Made by a program: the position numbers and the translations under genes. The notes below the pieces were generated by a model. It had not been told where the DNA came from. It ran no database searches and saw only the letters and a program-made list of their open reading frames with translations. Shown here piece after piece: positions 8,631-17,511 of a DNA stretch of 64,000 nt; within the stretch, counting starts at the first letter, position 1; every line of letters begins with the position of its first letter. Source of the stretch: Actinomycetota bacterium (GTDB lineage Bacteria; Actinomycetota; Thermoleophilia; BMS3ABIN01). The stretch covers positions 62,001 to 126,000 of the forward strand of contig JACRMB010000007.1 in NCBI GenBank assembly GCA_016235065.1. The letters run 5' to 3'.

Positions 8631-9786
8631 ATGAGCGCAAAACCGGCAAATATCCATACTCTCGACGAACTCGAGGACCTGTTCACCCAGATCCAGGGAA
8701 AGTTCCAGTGGCTAGGTGATTACCTTTGACCCCGCTTCACTGGAAAAGCAGGTAGCCGGGCTCGAGAACCGCATGCAGCAGCCCGACTTCTGGTCGGACA
8801 AGGCCGGGGCTGCCAAAGTAAGCTCAGAATACCGGCGTGCCAAGCGGCGCCTGGAGCGCTATCGCGGCATGGAGGCGGAGGTCGGCGACGGTGAGGCCAT
8901 GATGGAGATGGTCCGCGAAGAGGTCGCCGGGAGCGGCCCCGAGGACGCTGCCGACTTCATCTCCGAGACCTGGGATTCCCTCAACCAGACCCTTTACCAC
9001 CTGGCGCAGCTGGAAGAAGAGCGCATGTTCAGCGGCGAATATGATGACGGCGACGCTATCATGACCATCCATCCCGGCGCCGGCGGCACCGAGTCACAGG
9101 ACTGGGCCGAGATGCTCCTGCGCATGTACCTGCGCTGGGCCGACCGCCGGGGTTTCAGGACCGAGATCAACGAGGCAACCGGCGGCGACGACGCCGGCAT
9201 CAAGAGCGCGACCGTCACCTTCCATGGCGAGAACGCCTACGGCCTGCTCTCAGCCGAACGCGGTGTCCACCGCCTCGTGCGCATCTCCCCCTTCGACGCG
9301 GCCAAGCGCCGCCACACCAGCTTCGCCGCCGTGGAGGTCAGCCCCATGGTCGAGGACGACATCGAGCTGGAGATCGACGAGAAGGACCTGAAGATCGACA
9401 CCTACCGCGCCAGTGGCGCCGGCGGCCAGCATGTCAACAAGACCGACTCGGCTGTGCGCATCACCCATGTACCCACCGGCCTGGTGGCCCAGTGCCAGAA
9501 CGAGCGCTCCCAGCTGTCCAACAAGAACACCGCCATGAAACTGCTCAAGGGCAAGCTGCTCGAGCTGGAGGAACGCAGGCGGCTGGAGGAGATGGAGAAG
9601 GAGCGCGGAGAGGTCATGGAGATCGCCTGGGGCAGCCAGATTAGGTCATATGTGCTGGCGCCTTACCAGATGGTCAAGGACCACCGGACTGATTTTGAGG
9701 TGGGTAATGCCCAGGGCGTGCTGGATGGGGATATCGACGAGTTCATCCATGAGTTTCTGGTGGTGCGGGCGGGGAAGAGCTCATAA
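8631..9786 (+). CDS. prfB: Peptide chain release factor 2, expressed by programmed +1 frameshift
   Basis: Recognises UGA/UAA stops and releases nascent protein. ATG at 8631 opens a 32-codon frame ending in TGA at 8727-8729; after skipping T8727 the frame continues from GAC at 8728 to the stop at 9784-9786. The join gives about 384 residues. RF2 hallmarks: SPF anticodon-like tripeptide in VRISPFDAAKRRH, catalytic GGQ in ASGAGGQHVNKTDSAVR, and a C-terminal NAQGVLDGDIDEFI. Annotating a GTG start at 8716 would lose the N-terminus. Release factor 2 itself sets the efficiency of frameshifting at its own UGA, giving autoregulation (known for the family). Confidence 0.95.
8714..8730 (+). promoter_or_regulatory. 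Programmed +1 frameshift site of prfB
   Basis: The slippery heptamer CTTTGAC is identical to the classic prfB site (CUU UGA C). An AGGTGA element lies a few bases upstream and could act as the stimulatory Shine-Dalgarno-like sequence, although its spacing looks a little longer than in E. coli. Confidence 0.9.
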
Positions 9787-9842
9787 GTTTCCTGAGAATC
9801 ACAGCCAGGCTGCTTGCCAGGTCGGGCTGGGCGCCGCTCGCC

Positions 9843-10256
9843 ATGTTCCTGCTGCATGGATTATTTTCCCGTGTTATCAATGTCTACAGGCGCTATCCGC
9901 TGATCGACATTCCCATGCACTTCTTCGGCGGAGTAGCTATCGCCTACTTCTTCTCATCCTGCTTTGCCGCATTATCTGAAGATGCTATTTCACGGCGGCT
10001 AAGGCCGCTGGCGCAATTCGTGTCCGTTTTCTGTCTGACTGCGACAGCTGCGGTATTCCGGGAGTTTGGTGAATATACTTCGGATGCGATATTTCGGACA
10101 AACGCTTTGGATGATGTTTACGACACGCTTCTGGATATGGCTTTGGGAATAGCCGGCGGAGCGTGTTATATGTTGATCGCCTGGTGGCAGGGCAGGCTGG
10201 GTCTTGTACGCCCGGTATCGATAGAAACCGGAGAAACCGGAGGCCAGAACAAATGA
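9843..10256 (+). CDS. Small integral membrane protein of unknown function
   Basis: Not recognised with certainty. The 137-residue protein has a hydrophobic segment around IDIPMHFFGGVAIAYFFSS, another around FVSVFCLTATAAVF, and a third near DMALGIAGGACYMLIAWW. Conserved-looking polar residues inside the membrane part (H in PMHFFGG, and FREFGEYTSD, DVYDTLLDM) recall VanZ-like or DUF2238-like membrane proteins. The frame stays open upstream to the prfB stop without an ordinary start codon. It overlaps the following lipoprotein gene by ATGA, so the two are probably cotranslated. Confidence 0.65.
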   Translation: MFLLHGLFSRVINVYRRYPLIDIPMHFFGGVAIAYFFSSCFAALSEDAISRRLRPLAQFVSVFCLTATAAVFREFGEYTSDAIFRTNALDDVYDTLLDMALGIAGGACYMLIAWWQGRLGLVRPVSIETGETGGQNK

Positions 10257-10678
10257 AAAGGATCCAGTTATTCCTTGCGATCGGCGTTGCTGCTATTTCG
10301 CTGGCATCGCTGACGGGCTGTTCGCTGTCCGGGGAAAACGGCTCGAGCAGTTCATCGAAAACGGATGGCTCTACTGAATCGATAGAACTGTCTGCCGAAC
10401 CACCCGGCATCCGCGGCTTCATCACTAAAGCTGACTCGACTGCGGGAAGTAGCAGCATCCTGGTGGAGGAAGACCCTGCCGACGCTTCTGGTTCCAGCAA
10501 GGCGTCCGTGCGGATAAAAGATGAGACGAAGATCTACCGGCGCACCGGCGGAAGCCTCGAGAAGAGCAGCAAGGCAGCTTTGACCGTCGGCAAGCAGGTC
10601 AGCGTCTGGTTCGAAGGACCGGTTGCGGAGTCATATCCGGTGCAGGGGACGGCTTCCGTCGTTGTGCTTGAAGACTAG
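10253..10678 (+). CDS. Secreted lipoprotein, DUF3221/DUF5666-like
   Basis: 141 residues with a type II signal peptide: MKR, hydrophobic core, then lipobox LTGC at about residues 20-23, so it should be anchored to the outer face of the membrane. A serine-rich linker follows. The remaining 90 residues (GIRGFITKAD, ILVEEDP, SVRIKDETKIYR, GKQVSVWFEGPVAESYPVQG) have the beta-strand pattern and the DETKIYR-type motif of small OB-like lipoprotein domains such as DUF3221. Function unknown. The start overlaps the preceding stop. Confidence 0.75.
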   Translation: MKRIQLFLAIGVAAISLASLTGCSLSGENGSSSSSKTDGSTESIELSAEPPGIRGFITKADSTAGSSSILVEEDPADASGSSKASVRIKDETKIYRRTGGSLEKSSKAALTVGKQVSVWFEGPVAESYPVQGTASVVVLED

Positions 10679-10817
10679 CGGCGAGCGGCTCCTTGAAAAC
10701 AGCAAGATTCGCTCTGGTCTGGCTGCCCCGGATGTGGACGAAAATGCGGCCAGATGAGAGTATCGTTCTGACGTTGAAGGAAGTTGATCAATATCTTCAA
10801 GGAAGGGACCTGCATCT

Positions 10818-12239
10818 TTGAAAAAGCATAGCTGGCTGATAGCAGTTTTCATCATCGCCCTCCTGGCAGTGCCGGGGCTGGCCTCGATCGTTCATGCCCA
10901 GGAAGACTCCATCGAAGAGAAGAGCGCGCAGCTGGACGGCCTCTACACCGGCACGGCCGAGCGCATCTACACCAGCTGCCTGGCGGGCGAGTGCGAGACC
11001 TGCCCTCCCATCAGCGGGACAGTGCGTATGACGCGGGGCGGCGGCAAGGTGACCATCGTGACCAGCGGTCCTGACAACGCCACTGGTCCCTGCCGGGTGG
11101 ACGCGGGCACTACCTTGGCCTGGACCTTGAAAGGCACTTACGAGACGACCGGAGAGGGCATCAATTCCTTCACGCTGAACGACTGCAACAACGGCAGCTT
11201 TCCCGGTTCGGGCTCGGGCGTCATCGAAGGCGACAGAGTCACCGTTAGCTTCAGCTGCACCTTCCCAAAAAGCCCCGGCTCCTCCGAGAAATGGAACAAC
11301 GTCGTGCTCACCAAACAGGCCGGCGACGACCCGGCCGGCGAGGCCGGTGATTTCGCGGAGAACAGGGAAGAGACCGGGACCAGCGACGACGACGACTTCG
11401 GGCAGGACCCCAACCGGATCAAGGAAGGTGAGACCGATGGCAGCATCACCGTCGACCGTCTCGTCGGCGACGCGACCGTGCGCAAAGATTCCACCTATCC
11501 CTCGAGGCACCTGATCACTACTGGTTCGCGCAGCAAGGCGAAGATCCATTTCGGTGATTCCGAGATCGTTATCGGTCCCAACAGCAGGCTCCGGGTCAAC
11601 ACCACCGAGAATAAACTCGGCCAGTCGGTGATCATGTGGGAGTTCCTCAACCCGGAGGCCGTCATCTACGTCAAGGACAAGTTGCATGGTACCCGGAAAG
11701 AGGAGAGCGGCGTTCAGACCGGCGGCCCCACGGAGCGGATCTATACGAATCTCTGGCGCAGCATTGTGATCTTCTATAACGGCTCCTACGACGGCAAGAA
11801 GGACCTCCGGGATTTCTACGGCGGTGAGACCAACCAGCCGGAGTTCAGCGATCCGAACACAGGCGAACGCACTGTGATAGTGGGCATCAAGGGTACGGAA
11901 TATTATTACCAGGCTGCTGGCACAGAGCGGATGCTGTATCTGACCGAAGGCGAGCTCGATCTATACACTGACGCGGATGACAAGCTGATCGCGCTGGCAG
12001 CCGGAGAAAAAGTGCCGGTGGATGAGGACGGCGCCATCGGCGCAGCCAGCACATATACCGAAGCGGAGATCGCATCCCTGGAGAATGAGGTGGATCTGGA
12101 GCAGCCGGCCGAGGACTCAGCCGAAAAGGGCAGGATGTCAAATACCACGATAGCCATCATCGCGGCCGCAGGTTCGGGCCTGGTGGTTCTGGCCATCGTG
12201 ATTATCCTGATCTTGAGGAAGCGGAAGAGCAACCAATAA
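10818..12239 (+). CDS. FecR-domain envelope protein with C-terminal membrane anchor
   Basis: 473 residues starting at TTG. An N-terminal signal peptide (residues 1-29, ending near VHAQED) is followed by an extracytoplasmic domain with four or more cysteines (SCLAGECETCPP), then a FecR-like domain: GSITVDRLVGDATVRKD, HLITTGSRSKAKIHFGDSEI and VIGPNSRLRV are its typical strands. A C-terminal transmembrane helix (TIAIIAAAGSGLVVLAIVII) ends in a basic RKRKSNQ tail. FecR domains bind envelope signals or polysaccharide. Next to a second anchored protein, it may form an envelope sensor or scaffold; this is inference. Confidence 0.75.
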   Translation: MKKHSWLIAVFIIALLAVPGLASIVHAQEDSIEEKSAQLDGLYTGTAERIYTSCLAGECETCPPISGTVRMTRGGGKVTIVTSGPDNATGPCRVDAGTTLAWTLKGTYETTGEGINSFTLNDCNNGSFPGSGSGVIEGDRVTVSFSCTFPKSPGSSEKWNNVVLTKQAGDDPAGEAGDFAENREETGTSDDDDFGQDPNRIKEGETDGSITVDRLVGDATVRKDSTYPSRHLITTGSRSKAKIHFGDSEIVIGPNSRLRVNTTENKLGQSVIMWEFLNPEAVIYVKDKLHGTRKEESGVQTGGPTERIYTNLWRSIVIFYNGSYDGKKDLRDFYGGETNQPEFSDPNTGERTVIVGIKGTEYYYQAAGTERMLYLTEGELDLYTDADDKLIALAAGEKVPVDEDGAIGAASTYTEAEIASLENEVDLEQPAEDSAEKGRMSNTTIAIIAAAGSGLVVLAIVIILILRKRKSNQ

Positions 12240-12259
12240 CAGCAGGAAAGGCGGTTCTC

Positions 12260-12790
12260 ATGTCATCGGGCTTGATAGTAGTGTTCGTGATTGCGGTTCT
12301 GGCGGCAGTCGTGGGAGCAGTCGCCGGGTATTACCTGGTCAGGCATTCGCGCGGCAGCATGAAACTGACCCTGCCAGGCGGCGCCTATGATCCCGGCGGC
12401 GTCATCGAGGGCTCCTTCACCATGACCACAAAAAAGCCACTGGAAGGCAAACGGCTCCTCGTCGCCGTGATCGGCCGTGAAGTCACCGAGGAGCGGGAAG
12501 GCAACACGACCAGAACGAGATCCAGGGAGATCTACCGTGACGAGCAGGTCATCGAATCGGCCATGAACTATCAGGCGGGGGAGTCCAAAGACTATTCTTT
12601 CCAGCTCAAGGCGCCCGACATCAACAACACCGATTCCTTAGGCGGCATGCTTGGCGAAGCTGTCGAATTGGGGCTGGAGCTCCTTAGCGGCCGGGATGAG
12701 CGGCTGGAGTGGCGGGTGGAGGCCCGTCTTGACGCTGAGGGCATCGACCTGGCCGACAGCAGCAGGATCTATATCAATTCGGGGATGTGA
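12260..12790 (+). CDS. Membrane-anchored arrestin-like (Spo0M-type) protein
   Basis: 176 residues: an N-terminal transmembrane helix (residues 4-27) followed by a soluble beta domain. KLTLPGGAYDPGGVIEGSFTM is the conserved first sheet of arrestin-fold proteins, including the bacterial SpoOM/Spo0M family; ESKDYSFQLKAPDIN and LEWRVEARLDAEGIDLA fit the later strands. Such proteins are thought to be protein-interaction scaffolds. It follows the FecR-like gene after 20 bases with a GGAAAGGCGG site, so it is probably in the same operon. Confidence 0.65.
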   Translation: MSSGLIVVFVIAVLAAVVGAVAGYYLVRHSRGSMKLTLPGGAYDPGGVIEGSFTMTTKKPLEGKRLLVAVIGREVTEEREGNTTRTRSREIYRDEQVIESAMNYQAGESKDYSFQLKAPDINNTDSLGGMLGEAVELGLELLSGRDERLEWRVEARLDAEGIDLADSSRIYINSGM

Positions 12791-12867
12791 TCCGAAGCGG
12801 GCGGGCTGGATTCATCATCAACTGCTATAGTGAGGACGATACGGATCAAGACTTGCCCTACCCTGTT

Positions 12868-13995
12868 TTAGTACGGCACCTCGTATGTATTTTCGTAAGA
12901 CACATACCAGCCATACTGATCCTTGTCCATATAGAGTTCCGAATACCTGATCGTATCCGGCAGGTAGTATGTGACCAGGACAATGCCTGAGTTGGTCGTC
13001 GGGTCATACGATACGACCTCATAACTGTCGGCACCGCTCCAGGAGCCGGCTGAATCTCCAAGAACAACCGCCATCATCGCATCGGTCTCAGAAGTCGCAG
13101 GTGCTGGCGTGGGCGCCGGCGTGGGTGTCGGAGCGGGAGTCCGTGGTGCCTGAGTCTGCGGTTTCTGCCAGATCGCCGTATAAAAGGTATTCAGCGTAGT
13201 GTGCAGGATGAAGCATTCTTCCGGCAGTGCCCGAAGGAAAGGCAACTGTTTCTCGCTGGCGAGAACCTTCTTCTGCGCGTCCGCGCCGGCGGTATTCACC
13301 GGTTCAAAATCGGCAGCTGTGACCTTGGCAGGGTCAACGCTGGTCACGGCGAGCAGGGACTCGAGATAGTCCCCGTAGCTGCCGACCGCGTCGACCAGGT
13401 TCTTGTGCCGGAGCGTGTAGTCGTCGGGGATCTCCATACGGCCCATCTCGTTCCTGATCTGTTCGATCTTGTCGATAGAGACCGTCAGCAGCGCGTTGAA
13501 GGAGTTCAGCGATGCTTGGTCGACGACCTCGCTGTCCTTCTTGACCAGCTCCACGGTGATGTCCCTGAGCGTGTTCCAGGTCTCTTCGAGGCTATCCCGG
13601 TATTCCTGAATACTTGGGTCTGATTTTGTCGTGGTCCGGGAAGAGCTTGTGGATGTGGTAGCGGCGACAGGCTCCGAGCGGCCATGAAGGTATAAGAGGA
13701 TGCCGCCCACCAGGGCAGCGATGATAACTGCAGCGCCCAGGGCGAGCAGGATGAGGTTTCTGCGGGATTCATACCATTTTCCGGCGCTCGGCCCTGTTTC
13801 CGGAACCGGTTCTGTTGGTCCACCACCACCCGATTCAGTATGCGGGGCAGCTTCGGCCGTGCCTTCTGGTGCTACCGGTACTGGCATTTTGGCAGTAACC
13901 TCAGCCTCATGCTCGCTCTCCGGCGAGTAACCGCAATCCGGGCATTCAAAGTCTTCCTCAGGATATGGCTTTTCACAATTCGGGCAGTATCGCAT
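12868..13995 (-). CDS. Zinc-ribbon membrane protein with extracytoplasmic domain
   Basis: 375 residues. The cytoplasmic N-terminus carries a double-zinc-ribbon half CPNCEKPYPEEDFECPDCG. One transmembrane helix follows (LILLALGAAVIIAALVGGIL, about residues 80-100), then an exported part with a Ser/Thr-rich stretch, a helical region (residues about 130-270) and a TPAPTPTPAPTP linker. The last 70 residues form a beta-rich domain. No enzymatic motif is visible. It is a typical actinobacterial single-pass protein of unknown function. Divergent from hisG. Confidence 0.65.
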   Translation of the reverse strand: MRYCPNCEKPYPEEDFECPDCGYSPESEHEAEVTAKMPVPVAPEGTAEAAPHTESGGGGPTEPVPETGPSAGKWYESRRNLILLALGAAVIIAALVGGILLYLHGRSEPVAATTSTSSSRTTTKSDPSIQEYRDSLEETWNTLRDITVELVKKDSEVVDQASLNSFNALLTVSIDKIEQIRNEMGRMEIPDDYTLRHKNLVDAVGSYGDYLESLLAVTSVDPAKVTAADFEPVNTAGADAQKKVLASEKQLPFLRALPEECFILHTTLNTFYTAIWQKPQTQAPRTPAPTPTPAPTPAPATSETDAMMAVVLGDSAGSWSGADSYEVVSYDPTTNSGIVLVTYYLPDTIRYSELYMDKDQYGWYVSYENTYEVPY

Positions 13996-14142
13996 CCTCC
14001 TTTTTTCTCCATTTTATCGACCTCTCCTGCGTCGAGCCCCTCGAAAGCCGGTTTTACGCCTTATGCTCCGCCATTGAATCCGATAGAATCCGGGAATAAG
14101 TATTCGCATCGTCTTCTTATCAACTCAACGAGGTGTCACAAG

Positions 14143-15015
14143 ATGTTAAGCATTGCTTTGCCCAAAGGGAGCCTGCAGGAGCAGACGCTCCTCCTTTTCA
14201 CTGAAGCGGACCTGCCGGTCAAGCGGAGCGCCCGCGAGTACACAGTAACAATCGCCGACGAGCGTATCAGCGCCGTCAAGATCCTGCGGCCGCAGGAGAT
14301 ACCGAAGTACGTGGAGGACGGTTATTTCGACCTGGGAATTTCCGGCCTTGACTGCATCACCGAGTCCGGCGCCGATGTGGTCGAGGTGGCGGACATGCCC
14401 TACGCCAAGACCGGGACCGGCCTGATGAAGATGGTCATCGCCGTGCCTGAGGATTCGAGCATCGAGAAGGCGGCTGACATCAAGCCGGGCGCCCGGGTCA
14501 CCACCGAGTTCCCCAATATCACTAAAAAATATTTCGAGGACCTTGGCATCCCGGTCGACGTCTTCTACTCGTTCGGCGCCACCGAGGCCAAGGTGCCGGA
14601 GATCATGGACGTAGTAGTCGATCTCACTGAGACCGGATCCACCCTGAGGCGCAACAACCTGAAGATCGTCGACGTCATCATGGAATCGACGACCAGGCTG
14701 ATCGCCAACAGGGCCGCCTGGGAGGACCCGGCAAAGCACAAGGCTATCGACGAGATCCGCACCCTGCTGCTTGGCGTCCTCGATGCCCGTGGGCGGGTAC
14801 TACTCTCGATGAATGTAGCCAAGGACAACCTCGATGCGGTCGTCGGTGTGCTGCCGGCGATGAAGCGCCCGACTGTGGCGCCGCTCTATAACAGCGATTC
14901 TTTTTCGGTCACGACAGTAGTCGACAAGGATACCGTCAATGTCATCATCCCCCGGCTCAAGGAGATGGGCGCCGAGGATATCCTGGAGCAGGGGATCTCG
15001 AAGATCGTGCGGTAG
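14143..15015 (+). CDS. hisG: ATP phosphoribosyltransferase, long form
   Basis: First enzyme of histidine synthesis; joins ATP and PRPP. The 290-residue length and the C-terminal ACT-like domain (VAKDNLDAVVGVLPAMKRPT, then FSVTTVVDKDTVNVIIPRL) mark the long, histidine-inhibited form, which needs no HisZ. N-terminal hallmarks are LSIALPKGSLQEQTL and the loops ISGLDCITESGADV and DLTETGSTLRRNNL. The ATG is chosen for its AGGTG site 8 bases upstream. No other his gene is nearby, so it stands alone. Confidence 0.95.
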   Translation: MLSIALPKGSLQEQTLLLFTEADLPVKRSAREYTVTIADERISAVKILRPQEIPKYVEDGYFDLGISGLDCITESGADVVEVADMPYAKTGTGLMKMVIAVPEDSSIEKAADIKPGARVTTEFPNITKKYFEDLGIPVDVFYSFGATEAKVPEIMDVVVDLTETGSTLRRNNLKIVDVIMESTTRLIANRAAWEDPAKHKAIDEIRTLLLGVLDARGRVLLSMNVAKDNLDAVVGVLPAMKRPTVAPLYNSDSFSVTTVVDKDTVNVIIPRLKEMGAEDILEQGISKIVR

Positions 15016-15073
15016 GAGCAGCATCTCATATGCCGTGGACGAATGCGGCGGGCGAATACGAAAGGATAATCCG

Positions 15074-15841
15074 GTGAGCAAGATTCTGTCACGGATGTTC
15101 AGACCAGGATCAGCGGGACTCATTTCCATTCTCGCTGTCATCATGCTTCTTGTGGCCGGTTGCGGCGGCACGGCAGAGGTAAAAACCGCAACGAGTCCGA
15201 GCACGACAGCCCAGGGTGATTACAATCCGCAGATCGATCCCGCCAGCTTTGTCAGTACGGTAGACAATCAGTATTTTCCACTTACTCCCGGAAAGACCTA
15301 TTCATATGAAGGCGAGAAAGACGGCGAGACTGAGATCAACGAGGTCAGGGTCCTGACAGATACCAGGCAGGTCATGGGAGTCACCTGCGTAGTCGTCAAC
15401 GACAGGGTCTCGGTGAACGGCGAGGTCGTCGAGGAGACCCAGGACTGGTTCGCTCAGGACAGGAACGGCGATGTCTGGTATTTCGGCGAGGATTCCAAAG
15501 ATTTCGAGGACGGCAAGCTGAAAAGCACGAAGGGTTCGTGGGAGGCGGGCAAGGACGGCGCTCAGCCCGGCATCATCATGAAGGCCACACCAAAAGCCGG
15601 CGACTCCTGGCGTCAGGAATATTACAAAGGTGTGGCCGAGGACATGGGCGAGGTCTTGGCGGTCGGCGAGGCCGTGAAAGTCAAGGCAGGCTCTTATCAG
15701 GGATGCGTCAGGACCAAAGACTGGTCGCCGCTTGAACCAAAAGTAGCCGAGAACAAACTGTACTGCCCCGGCGTCGGCGTGGTGAAGACGGAGATGGTCG
15801 AAGGCGGCTCGGACAGCACAGAGCTGGTCAGCTTCCTGTGA
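15074..15841 (+). CDS. Secreted lipoprotein of unknown function
   Basis: 255 residues starting at GTG. The signal peptide ends in lipobox LVAGC (about residues 28-32). The mature part has IDPASFVSTVDNQYFPLTPG followed by TYSYEG, a pattern seen in actinobacterial and proteobacterial exported proteins of unknown function, with many aromatic and glycine turns (DWFAQDRNGDVWYFGED). No catalytic motif is evident. The stop overlaps the next lipoprotein gene (GTGA), so both are probably one transcription unit starting after hisG. Confidence 0.7.
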   Translation: MSKILSRMFRPGSAGLISILAVIMLLVAGCGGTAEVKTATSPSTTAQGDYNPQIDPASFVSTVDNQYFPLTPGKTYSYEGEKDGETEINEVRVLTDTRQVMGVTCVVVNDRVSVNGEVVEETQDWFAQDRNGDVWYFGEDSKDFEDGKLKSTKGSWEAGKDGAQPGIIMKATPKAGDSWRQEYYKGVAEDMGEVLAVGEAVKVKAGSYQGCVRTKDWSPLEPKVAENKLYCPGVGVVKTEMVEGGSDSTELVSFL

Positions 15842-16914
15842 CCAGACGGAAGATTTTCCGGCTTGCTGACCTCTTTCTCCTGCCCGTCCTGCTAACAGGT
15901 CTGCTTTCGACCGGGTGCCTGGATTCGACTGATGGCGGAGACGCGCCATCATCCGTGGCAACGGCCGACTCCGCTTCAGGTTCGACTGAGGCATCCAACT
16001 CCACCACTTCTTCAGCCAGAGCCGGCAGATACGTCACCGGCAAATACATCATGGCATTCCACGCCTGCGCCAGCGGCGAATGCGCCAGTGGCCCCGGGTC
16101 CCACAAGGTCTACCTTGCTCAGAGCGACGACGGTGGAAGCTGGAGCCTGGTGCCGGGGTGGACTCCTTTCCAGGGTTCAGTTCCCGACGTGATCCGGCGC
16201 GGCGGCACGCTTTATATATACACACCCGGCAAACTGGCACGCTACAACCTCGAGACAGGCGCGGTTGACGGACCGCTGGATGTGAAGATCCAGGGGCTGG
16301 ACCAGGGCATCGTCGATCCCTCGCTGATCCTGGACGACCAGGGACGACTGGTGCTTTTCTTCCTCTATGGCCGCATTGGCGGCGACCCCGCAGGCTGCCC
16401 GGCAGGCCAGGACTCGTGCGAGCAGCGGTTTGGATCGGCCACGGAGGTTGAGGGCAGCGATGGGACGCTCTTCGCTCTGGACAATGGTGACCGCGTCACT
16501 GTCACCGTTTCCAGATCCAGCGACAGCACATACAAAAGCGCCTCCGACCCGGACATATTCTTCGACGGCAGGCAGTATGTGCTCTATCTTTCCCACGGTC
16601 AAAGCACGTCGGTCTGGATCGCGGCTGGGCTTCGCGACCGGTACACGAGTGTCTCAATACTGCCGCAGGCGCTTCTCACGGACAGGTCCTGCGGCATAGC
16701 TTCCGGTCACTTCGATATAGCCTCCAGCCACTACTGGCTGTTTTGCCATCGGTCTTCACCGGGAGCGGGTACCATGATCTACAGCGCCCGGCATTCCGAT
16801 TTCTCCCGGCAACTGGGGCAGGACGATCTGAAGGCGGCAATATCCGGAGAAAGCATCGGGCTTGGCCCTGGATTCAACGTGGAAAGCCCGGGATTCGCGG
16901 TGAATCAGCCATGA
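15838..16914 (+). CDS. Secreted lipoprotein with five-bladed beta-propeller-like fold
   Basis: 358 residues starting at GTG. The signal peptide ends in lipobox LSTGC. A Ser/Thr linker leads to a domain with repeated segments KVYLAQSDDGGSWSLV, DVIRRGGTLYIYTPG, DPSLILDDQGRLVLFFLYG and DPDIFFDGRQYVLYLSHG. These resemble the blades of glycoside hydrolase family 43/32-like propellers, with an acidic residue in each blade. Whether it cleaves glycans or only binds them is not clear. It overlaps the preceding lipoprotein gene by four bases. Confidence 0.65.
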   Translation: MTRRKIFRLADLFLLPVLLTGLLSTGCLDSTDGGDAPSSVATADSASGSTEASNSTTSSARAGRYVTGKYIMAFHACASGECASGPGSHKVYLAQSDDGGSWSLVPGWTPFQGSVPDVIRRGGTLYIYTPGKLARYNLETGAVDGPLDVKIQGLDQGIVDPSLILDDQGRLVLFFLYGRIGGDPAGCPAGQDSCEQRFGSATEVEGSDGTLFALDNGDRVTVTVSRSSDSTYKSASDPDIFFDGRQYVLYLSHGQSTSVWIAAGLRDRYTSVSILPQALLTDRSCGIASGHFDIASSHYWLFCHRSSPGAGTMIYSARHSDFSRQLGQDDLKAAISGESIGLGPGFNVESPGFAVNQP

Positions 16915-16965
16915 GCGGCGGAGCCCGGTGATGAAACAGGCTCCTCCCTGGAAGATCGCTATGCC

Positions 16966-17511
16966 TTGAGCGCCCGGAAGATGAAACTGACCAGGGTTAC
17001 CAGTTCCGAGCAGATCGAGGCTGTGGCCGCCCTTGCGCAGGAGATCTGGAACCAGCATTTCGTGCCGATCATCGGCCAGGAACAGGTCGATTACATGCTG
17101 GAGAAGTTCCAGAGCGCGCCGGCGATCGCCGGCCAGATCTCCGGCGGAAACATGTATTACCTGATCGAAGTCGAAGGCCAGGCAGCAGGTTATTTTGCCC
17201 TGGCGCCGGTTCCGGAGCAAAAAGACGAATTGCAGCTCAGCAAGATCTATGTGAGGGATGACTATCGGGGCTGCGGCCTGGGCAGTGACTCGCTGGAATT
17301 CGTTGAGGCTCTGTGCGGGCAGATGGGTATCCGCGAGTTGTGGCTGACGGTCAATCGCAATAATTCCGCGACCATAGAGTTCTACCGGCGCCGTGGATTC
17401 ACAATCGAAAGCGAAGTGGTCCAGGAGATCGGCGGCGGATTCGTGATGGACGATTTCAGGATGACCAGGACGATTCCAAAAAGTCGACAACGCCCGAGGT
17501 GTGAGAGCTGA
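16966..17511 (+). CDS. GNAT-family N-acetyltransferase
   Basis: 181 residues with the GNAT fold: the acetyl-CoA binding loop is around YVRDDYRGCGLGSDSLEF (motif A, R-x-x-G-x-G/S like), preceded by the strand ELQLSKIYV and followed by the motif B region ELWLTVNRNNSATIEFYRRRGF. The substrate is unknown; relatives include spermidine/spermine-type and ribosomal-protein acetyltransferases. TTG at 16966 with GGAAGATC upstream is used; ATG at 16981 is possible. The stop overlaps the likely CTG start of the next gene. Confidence 0.85.
   Translation: MSARKMKLTRVTSSEQIEAVAALAQEIWNQHFVPIIGQEQVDYMLEKFQSAPAIAGQISGGNMYYLIEVEGQAAGYFALAPVPEQKDELQLSKIYVRDDYRGCGLGSDSLEFVEALCGQMGIRELWLTVNRNNSATIEFYRRRGFTIESEVVQEIGGGFVMDDFRMTRTIPKSRQRPRCES

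Noticed and set aside
10797-11687. A 296-codon open frame antisense to the FecR-domain gene
   Set aside because: The sense gene has a signal peptide, FecR domain and TM; the antisense frame has no motif.
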